Shown here: positions 60,931 to 64,000 of the stretch, piece after piece | Position numbering within the stretch: the first letter of the stretch is position 1 | How the letters are laid out: each line of letters starts with the position of its first letter | Program-made: the position numbers and the translations under genes | Notes under the pieces: model-generated | What the model saw: the letters and a program-made list of their open reading frames with translations, nothing else | Told to the model about the DNA's origin: nothing | The model's database searches: none | Source of the DNA: Pseudomonas fulva 12-X | GTDB taxonomy: Bacteria; Pseudomonadota; Gammaproteobacteria; Pseudomonadales; Pseudomonadaceae | Assembly (NCBI RefSeq): GCF_000213805.1 | Contig: NC_015556.1 | Location: 868,001-932,000, forward strand | Length of the DNA: 64,000 nucleotides | Direction of reading: 5' to 3'

Positions 60931-61414
60931 GGCGTTTCCTTATGCAGGGTCCATCGACTGATTGAAGTGCGGGCAGCGTGAAGTTGCAACGCAGGCCGCC
61001 ACTATAACCAATCGGCGTTCGGCGCAGTCTGGTCTGTTTCACATCGGCGGCGCTTTGGCATCGGCGTGCACGCCGGCGGCGTTGTTGCCGGATATTGCAT
61101 ATTCCGTCACGCATCGCTTGACTTGCCGCTGGCGAATATCAACAATCGGCTGCTCGCTGCAGTGGGGCCAGCCGCAAGCTGGCTTCAGCTCAGTAGACAT
61201 GAGGCGCTACCCGCGCCGACCTTTCGTTACACCCGCAACGCGTTACCTCGCGCTGGGTGGGAAAGCCCCGCAACAGATCTGGGGCAGTCCCAATACTTGC
61301 TCAGTTGTAGCTGACGTAGTCGGCGACCACAGTCGCTCATGCTCTGCTGGCAGTAAACCTACTCGGGCCGACCCTGCAAAAGGGCGGTTTTCTGGCGTAA
61401 TAGAGGTGAACAAC
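60931..61414. promoter_or_regulatory. Long ilvI leader and promoter region
   Basis: A 484-bp gap between the divergent DUF4124 gene and ilvI. It contains several hairpins, including GCCCC / GGGGC (61267-61287) and the attenuator-like stem at 61368-61387. No Val/Leu/Ile-rich leader peptide was seen by eye. An open frame running from 60962 into ilvI is not supported as coding. Confidence 0.5.
61368..61391 (+). terminator. Attenuator-like hairpin upstream of ilvI
   Basis: CCG-A-CCCT (61368-61375) pairs with AGGGCGG (61381-61387) with one bulged A and a 5-base loop, then TTTT. It ends 23 bp before the ilvI start, where a branched-chain attenuator would be expected. It could also be a simple leader hairpin. 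Confidence 0.45.
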
Positions 61415-63145
61415 GTGGAGCTTTTATCCGGCGCTGAAATGGTCGTCCGCTCGTTGCGTGACGAAGGCGTTAAGTACATCTATGGGTACCCGGGCGGTGC
61501 CCTCCTGCACATCTATGATGCCTTGTTCAAAGAGCCGGAAGTGACTCACATCCTGGTTCGCCACGAGCAGGCGGCGACTCATATGGCTGACGGTTATGCC
61601 CGTGCCACCGGCAAGGCCGGCGTGGTGCTGGTGACTTCCGGCCCGGGCGCGACCAACGCCGTGACCGGTATCGCCACCGCCTACATGGATTCGATCCCGA
61701 TGGTGATCATCTCCGGTCAGGTGGCCAGCACCGTGGTCGGCACCGACGCCTTCCAGGAAGTCGACATGGTCGGCATTTCCCGTCCGATCGTGAAGCACAG
61801 CTTCATCATCAAGCATCCTTCGGAAATCCCCGAAGTGATCAAGAAGGCCTTCTATCTGGCCGAGTCCGGCCGTCCGGGCCCGGTGGTCGTCGATATTCCC
61901 AAGGACATGGGCGATCCGACCCAGAAGTTCGAATACAACTACCCGAAGAAGGTCAAGCTGCGCTCCTACAGCCCGGCTGCGCGTGGCCATTCCGGGCAGA
62001 TCCGCAAAGCGGCAGAAATGCTCGTCGCGGCCAAGCGCCCGATCATCTATTCCGGTGGTGGCGTGATCCTCGGCGGCGCCTCGGCGCAACTGACCGAGCT
62101 GGCCCGCGCCCTCAACGTGCCCGTCACCAATACTCTGATGGGCTTGGGCGCCTATCCGGGCGATGACCGCCAGTTCGTCGGCATGCTCGGCATGCATGGC
62201 AGCTACACCGCCAACCTGGCCATGCATCACGCGGACGTGATCCTGGCTGTCGGCGCGCGCTTCGATGACCGCGTCATCAATGGCGAGACCGCGGCCAAGT
62301 TCTGCCCGAACGCCAAGATCATCCATATCGACATCGACCCGGCGTCGATCTCCAAGACCGTCAAGGCCGACATCCCGATCGTTGGCCCGGTGGACAGCGT
62401 GCTGACCGAAATGGTCGCCGCACTCAAGGAAATCGAGCAGGCACCGGACAAGGAATCCCAGGCCATCTGGTGGAAGCAGATCGACGAGTGGCGCGGTGGC
62501 GGTCGCCTGTTCCCTTATAACGAGGGCGACGGCAGCATCATCAAGCCGCAGACCGTGATCGAGACGCTGTGCGAAGTCACCAAGGGCGAGGCGTACATCA
62601 GCTCCGACGTGGGCCAGCACCAGATGTTCGCGGCCCAGTACTACCGCTTCAACAAACCCAATCGCTGGATCAACTCCGGCGGTCTGGGCACCATGGGCTT
62701 CGGCTTCCCGGCCGCCATGGGCGTCAAGCTGAACTTCCCGGATGCCGATGTCGCCTGCGTGACCGGCGAAGGCAGTATCCAGATGAACATTCAGGAGCTG
62801 TCGACCTGCCTGCAGTACGACCTGCCGGTGAAGATCATCAACCTTAACAATGGCGCGCTGGGCATGGTTCGCCAGTGGCAGGACATGCAGTACAGCAGCC
62901 GTTACTCGCACTCCTACATGGAATCGCTGCCTGACTTCGTCAAGCTGGCCGAGTCCTATGGTCACGTGGGCATTCGCATCACCGACCTCAAGGACCTCAA
63001 GCCGAAGATGGAAGAGGCGTTCGCCATCAAGGATCGCCTGGTGTTCCTCGACATCGCCGTGGATACCAGCGAGCACGTCTACCCGATGCAGATTCGTGGT
63101 GGCGCGATGCGCGACATGTGGCTGAGCAAGACGGAGCGTACCTGA
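61415..63145 (+). CDS. ilvI: Acetolactate synthase large subunit
   Basis: This is a 576-residue ThDP enzyme that condenses two pyruvates (or pyruvate and 2-ketobutyrate) in Val/Leu/Ile biosynthesis. ThDP/FAD signatures: the activating Glu in [33 protein letters not shown], and the metal motif GEGSIQMN ... LNNG. Start GTG 61415 gives the expected N-terminus (V)[10 protein letters not shown] with GAGGTG about 6 bases upstream; GTG 61406 is possible but lacks an SD. It forms the holoenzyme with ilvH, 1 bp downstream. Confidence 0.96.
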   Translation: MELLSGAEMVVRSLRDEGVKYIYGYPGGALLHIYDALFKEPEVTHILVRHEQAATHMADGYARATGKAGVVLVTSGPGATNAVTGIATAYMDSIPMVIISGQVASTVVGTDAFQEVDMVGISRPIVKHSFIIKHPSEIPEVIKKAFYLAESGRPGPVVVDIPKDMGDPTQKFEYNYPKKVKLRSYSPAARGHSGQIRKAAEMLVAAKRPIIYSGGGVILGGASAQLTELARALNVPVTNTLMGLGAYPGDDRQFVGMLGMHGSYTANLAMHHADVILAVGARFDDRVINGETAAKFCPNAKIIHIDIDPASISKTVKADIPIVGPVDSVLTEMVAALKEIEQAPDKESQAIWWKQIDEWRGGGRLFPYNEGDGSIIKPQTVIETLCEVTKGEAYISSDVGQHQMFAAQYYRFNKPNRWINSGGLGTMGFGFPAAMGVKLNFPDADVACVTGEGSIQMNIQELSTCLQYDLPVKIINLNNGALGMVRQWQDMQYSSRYSHSYMESLPDFVKLAESYGHVGIRITDLKDLKPKMEEAFAIKDRLVFLDIAVDTSEHVYPMQIRGGAMRDMWLSKTERT

Positions 63146-63146
63146 C

Positions 63147-63638
63147 ATGCGTCATATCATTTCCCTGCTGCTGGAAAACGAACCGGGAGCCTTGTCGCGC
63201 GTCGTCGGCCTGTTCTCCCAGCGCAACTACAACATCGAAAGCCTGACTGTGGCGCCGACCGAAGACCCGACCCTGTCGCGTCTGACGCTGACCACCATCG
63301 GTCATGACGACACCATTGAGCAGATCACCAAGAACCTCAATAAGCTGATCGAGGTGGTCAAGCTGGTGGATCTGTCGGAAAACGCTCACATCGAGCGCGA
63401 GCTGATGCTGGTCAAGGTCAAGGCCACCGGCGCCCAGCGCGCCGAGGTCAAGCGCACCACCGACATCTTCCGCGGGCAGATCGTCGACGTGACGCCAAGC
63501 GTGTATACCATCCAGCTGGCCGGTACCAGCGACAAGCTGGACAGCTTCATCCAGGCCATCGGCACCGCGCTGATCCTGGAAACCGTACGCAGTGGTGTCA
63601 CCGGTATCGCCCGTGGCGACAAGGTGCTGAGCATCTGA
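63147..63638 (+). CDS. ilvH: Acetolactate synthase small (regulatory) subunit
   Basis: This is a 163-residue protein. The N-terminal ACT domain (LLLENEPGALSRVVGLFSQR, about residues 7-26, with NIESLTV) binds valine for feedback control, and the C-terminal half carries VKRTTDIFRGQIVDVT. It stabilises and regulates the IlvI catalytic subunit. It starts 1 bp after ilvI. A strong terminator follows. Confidence 0.97.
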   Translation: MRHIISLLLENEPGALSRVVGLFSQRNYNIESLTVAPTEDPTLSRLTLTTIGHDDTIEQITKNLNKLIEVVKLVDLSENAHIERELMLVKVKATGAQRAEVKRTTDIFRGQIVDVTPSVYTIQLAGTSDKLDSFIQAIGTALILETVRSGVTGIARGDKVLSI

Positions 63639-63657
63639 TCGCCAGGCCGAAATGAAG

Positions 63658-63682
63658 AACCCCGCCATGTGCGGGGTTTTTT
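63658..63682. terminator. Rho-independent terminator of ilvIH (bidirectional)
   Basis: AACCCCGC / GCGGGGTT arms with a 5-base loop and a T run (plus), mirrored on the minus strand. It serves ilvH and the convergent LysR gene. Confidence 0.92.
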
Positions 63683-64000
63683 ATGGGCGCGATTCGCTGC
63701 TGCGGTTCCAGAAGGCGGCGATCAGCGGATCTTTCAGGCGCTTGTGCAGGGCGAACAGGCCGATATCGTAGTCGGTCAGCGGCGGCTGGATGTCGTAGAG
63801 GCGGATGCGCGCGGCCAGCGGGCTATTGTCCAGCACGATCTGCGGCACCACGCCGATGCCGAAGCCCAGGCTGACCATGCTGACGATGGCTTCGTTACCG
63901 CTGACCTGGGCGTAGATGTGCGGCTTGACGTTGTGATGCTTCAGCCAGCGGTCGGTGCGGGTTCGTGCCAGGCCTTCCTCGGAGAGAATCAGCGGTACGT
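63681..64000 (-). CDS. ilvY: LysR-family regulator, IlvY-like, partial (C-terminal part)
   Basis: Only the last about 106 residues are inside the window; the start is beyond base 64000. The minus-strand frame reads VPLILSEEGLARTRTDRWLK, then IYAQVSGNEAIVSMVSLGFG, VVPQIVLDNSP, and ALHKRLKDPLIAAFW. These match the C-terminus of IlvY (co-inducer domain: GGHEAMVSMV..., the NSP motif and the final AFW), the activator of ilvC that senses acetolactate and acetohydroxybutyrate. The position next to ilvIH supports a branched-chain role. It is convergent with ilvH. Confidence 0.75.
   Translation of the reverse strand, partial: VPLILSEEGLARTRTDRWLKHHNVKPHIYAQVSGNEAIVSMVSLGFGIGVVPQIVLDNSPLAARIRLYDIQPPLTDYDIGLFALHKRLKDPLIAAFWNRSSESRP

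Noticed and set aside
60962..61414. N-terminal extension of IlvI by about 150 residues
   Set aside because: The family begins at [10 protein letters not shown]; the extension has no homology-like features and crosses hairpins.
1..64000. CRISPR arrays, prophage, integrase or insertion-sequence transposase
   Set aside because: No regularly spaced repeats and no transposase, integrase or phage structural gene was recognised, including around the 15-18 kb island.

Overview
The window is GC-rich, densely coded bacterial chromosome, best explained as a Pseudomonas of the P. aeruginosa / P. mendocina / P. alcaligenes side of the genus. The basis is a PrrF-type Fur-regulated small RNA beside a cbpA-like gene, an archaic CupE/Csu pilus operon, a Pseudomonas-type REP element, a one-piece tmRNA, and the gene order cbpA - TfoX-domain - pentapeptide - P-loop kinase - mrcB - TPR lipoprotein - YqcC - DUF4124 - ilvI - ilvH, which I recall as the PA4704-PA4695 order of P. 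aeruginosa. The species cannot be fixed from sequence reading alone.

Layout. 1-8.1 kb: an outer-membrane SphA-like barrel with an MFS exporter (cut by the window edge), an AraC regulator, a second MFS exporter, an OmpR/histidine-kinase pair, a short SDR-like protein and TrmK. 8.1-12.8 kb: a four-gene peptide/nickel-type ABC importer with a fused double ATPase and a possible Zur site upstream. 13.2-14.9 kb: a chemoreceptor. 15.0-18.2 kb: an AT-richer accessory island with an unrecognised protein coupled to a PIN ribonuclease, converging on a PD-(D/E)XK protein and a NERD/zinc-ribbon protein. 18.4-25.0 kb: acyltransferase, AhpD-like protein, two AraC-type regulators, two SDRs and an MFS. 25.1-25.5 kb: ssrA (tmRNA), minus strand.

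25.6-40.8 kb: mostly housekeeping or catabolic genes. They include a CDF metal exporter, a YceK-like lipoprotein, HrpB, glucarate dehydratase with twin 12-bp LacI-type operators and a GntR/LacI regulator beside it, a YciC-like protein, an NYN / DEDDh exonuclease / DEAD-helicase run, a flavoprotein, a class II deacetylase, a GNAT and TesB. 41.0-46.8 kb: the six-gene archaic chaperone-usher pilus operon. 46.9-51.4 kb: copper homeostasis (cueR, copA, copZ) with recognisable CueR promoters ahead of both copA and copZ. Palindromic MITE-like repeats flank copA, and one supplies its last codons and stop; a third copy lies near 27.0 kb. 51.3-53.3 kb: a TetR / Bcr-CflA pair with a TtgR-like operator. 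53.4-64.0 kb: prrF, cbpA and the conserved run to ilvIH, ending in a convergent partial LysR gene that looks like ilvY.

What stands out most: the nuclease-rich island at 15-18.2 kb; the repeat family around copA; a degenerate second LacI 3' end beside the intact regulator; the single prrF; the gudD operators; and an attenuator-like hairpin in the ilvI leader. Starts were chosen from start codon, Shine-Dalgarno spacing and domain boundaries. No database search was run.
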